Below are positions 63,548 through 64,000 of a stretch of DNA of 64,000 nt, piece after piece. The notes under the pieces are model-generated. The model did not search any database and was not told the DNA's origin. It saw nothing but the letters and a program-made list of their open reading frames with translations. Position numbers and translations under genes: made by a program. The DNA lies in contig JAZSDZ010000146.1 in NCBI GenBank assembly GCA_045531435.1, positions 1 through 64,000 of the forward strand. The letters run 5' to 3'. Position 1 is the stretch's first letter. Each line of letters opens with the position of its first letter. The stretch is from Fimenecus sp045531435. GTDB taxonomy: Bacteria > Bacillota > Clostridia > Oscillospirales > Acutalibacteraceae.

Positions 63548-64000
63548 AATGTTACTCCATCTTTAAATATTGCAATTTCACGGTTACCCTGAATTTCATT
63601 TTTTGTGAGTTGTCCGTTTGCAACATTTTTAATTAATTTTAATAATTCATTAGCTTTTACTTTTTTATCAAAACCATATGCAGAATAGTCAATCCAATGA
63701 GATTTTTTAGATGCAATATTATCATTTGATGCGATTTTAATTGTAGGCACAGCACCACCAAGTGGTGTACCTCTACCCGTTGTAAACAATACAAGATGAC
63801 AACCAACTGCTGAAAGATTTGTAATTGAAACAATGTCATTACCAGGACCATTCAAAAGATTAAGACCTGATTTTGTGAGGGTATCACCATAGTCAAGCAC
63901 ATCAACAACCGGTGCTGTGCCACCCTTTTGAACACAACCAAGAGATTTCTCTTCAAGGGTAGTGATTCCACCCTCTTTATTTCCCGGTGATGGATTTTCA
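63544..64000 (-). CDS. UxaA family hydrolase, C-terminal part
   Basis: The frame runs past the edge; about 152 residues are seen. NPSPGNKEGGITTLEEKSLGC, VQKGG and FTTGRGTPLGG are strong signatures of the altronate/galactarate dehydratase (UxaA/GarD) C-terminal domain. Family members dehydrate sugar acids. Substrate cannot be told from this part. Confidence 0.9.
   Translation of the reverse strand, partial: ENPSPGNKEGGITTLEEKSLGCVQKGGTAPVVDVLDYGDTLTKSGLNLLNGPGNDIVSITNLSAVGCHLVLFTTGRGTPLGGAVPTIKIASNDNIASKKSHWIDYSAYGFDKKVKANELLKLIKNVANGQLTKNEIQGNREIAIFKDGVTL

Noticed and set aside
1..64000. CRISPR arrays, prophage, toxin-antitoxin or defence islands
   Set aside because: No regularly spaced repeats, phage structural genes or recognisable defence genes were seen; the window is mostly core genome.

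Overview
The window reads as chromosome of a low-GC, spore-forming member of the Clostridia, probably from the Ruminococcaceae/Oscillospiraceae side. That placement is inferred from gene content, gene order and protein style; no rRNA is present. Evidence for sporulation is direct: spoVM, a GerW/YtfJ protein, spoIIID and an uninterrupted sigK are all present. The isoprenoid genes ispD, ispF and ispE belong to the MEP pathway.

Layout. (1) 1-10.9 kb, minus strand: a sensor kinase and a response regulator with a SARP-like DNA-binding domain lie upstream of a 2,492-residue secreted Ig-like protein and a second secreted protein cut by the window edge. The kinase promoter and the giant-gene promoter share the same two-heptamer direct repeat with identical geometry, so this looks like one autoregulated surface-protein regulon. 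(2) 10.9-36.4 kb, minus strand: a collinear core block of about 30 genes. In transcription order it runs cdaA, cdaR, an FG-GAP-like lipoprotein, an OmpR-type regulator and its kinase, DUF1385, prmC, a site-2 protease, scpA, scpB, DUF2953, gerW, rluB, a GNAT-like gene, yicC, remA, gmk, rpoZ, priA, def, fmt, a YugP peptidase, rsmB, rlmN, prpC, prkC, rsgA, thiN, a 48-residue membrane peptide and spoVM. It joins c-di-AMP and cell-wall signalling, chromosome condensation, translation and sporulation. (3) 36.5-42.3 kb, minus: a cysteine desulfurase with DUF3343, then the aminotransferase-ispD-ispF operon, a possible 27-residue membrane peptide with its own terminator, and a sulfatase. (4) 42.4-47.1 kb, plus: mannose-6-phosphate isomerase, an MFS transporter, an FMN riboswitch with ribU, a SAM-I riboswitch with metK, and DUF378. 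(5) 47.1-48.4 kb: a decayed IS3-family element. (6) 48.5-55.4 kb, minus: trmK-nif3-rqcH, ileS-DUF1858 and spoIIID. (7) 55.6-59.4 kb: a low-molecular-weight tyrosine phosphatase gene broken by one amber codon, then ispE and neighbours on the minus strand. (8) 59.5-64 kb: an ACT-domain gene with UPF0210/PFL, two tRNA-Ser genes beside a tandem duplication that carries a truncated tRNA-Ser 3' end, sigK, and a sugar-acid-type catabolic pair that runs off the window.

Most promising leads: the SARP-like two-component regulon with its paired operators; the hairpin that buries the ribosome-binding site of the small membrane gene ahead of spoVM; an isoleucyl-tRNA synthetase whose class I signature is rearranged from HxGH to GxHH; the two-component system and lipoprotein that sit where glmM normally follows cdaA-cdaR; and the tRNA-Ser-derived tandem repeat.
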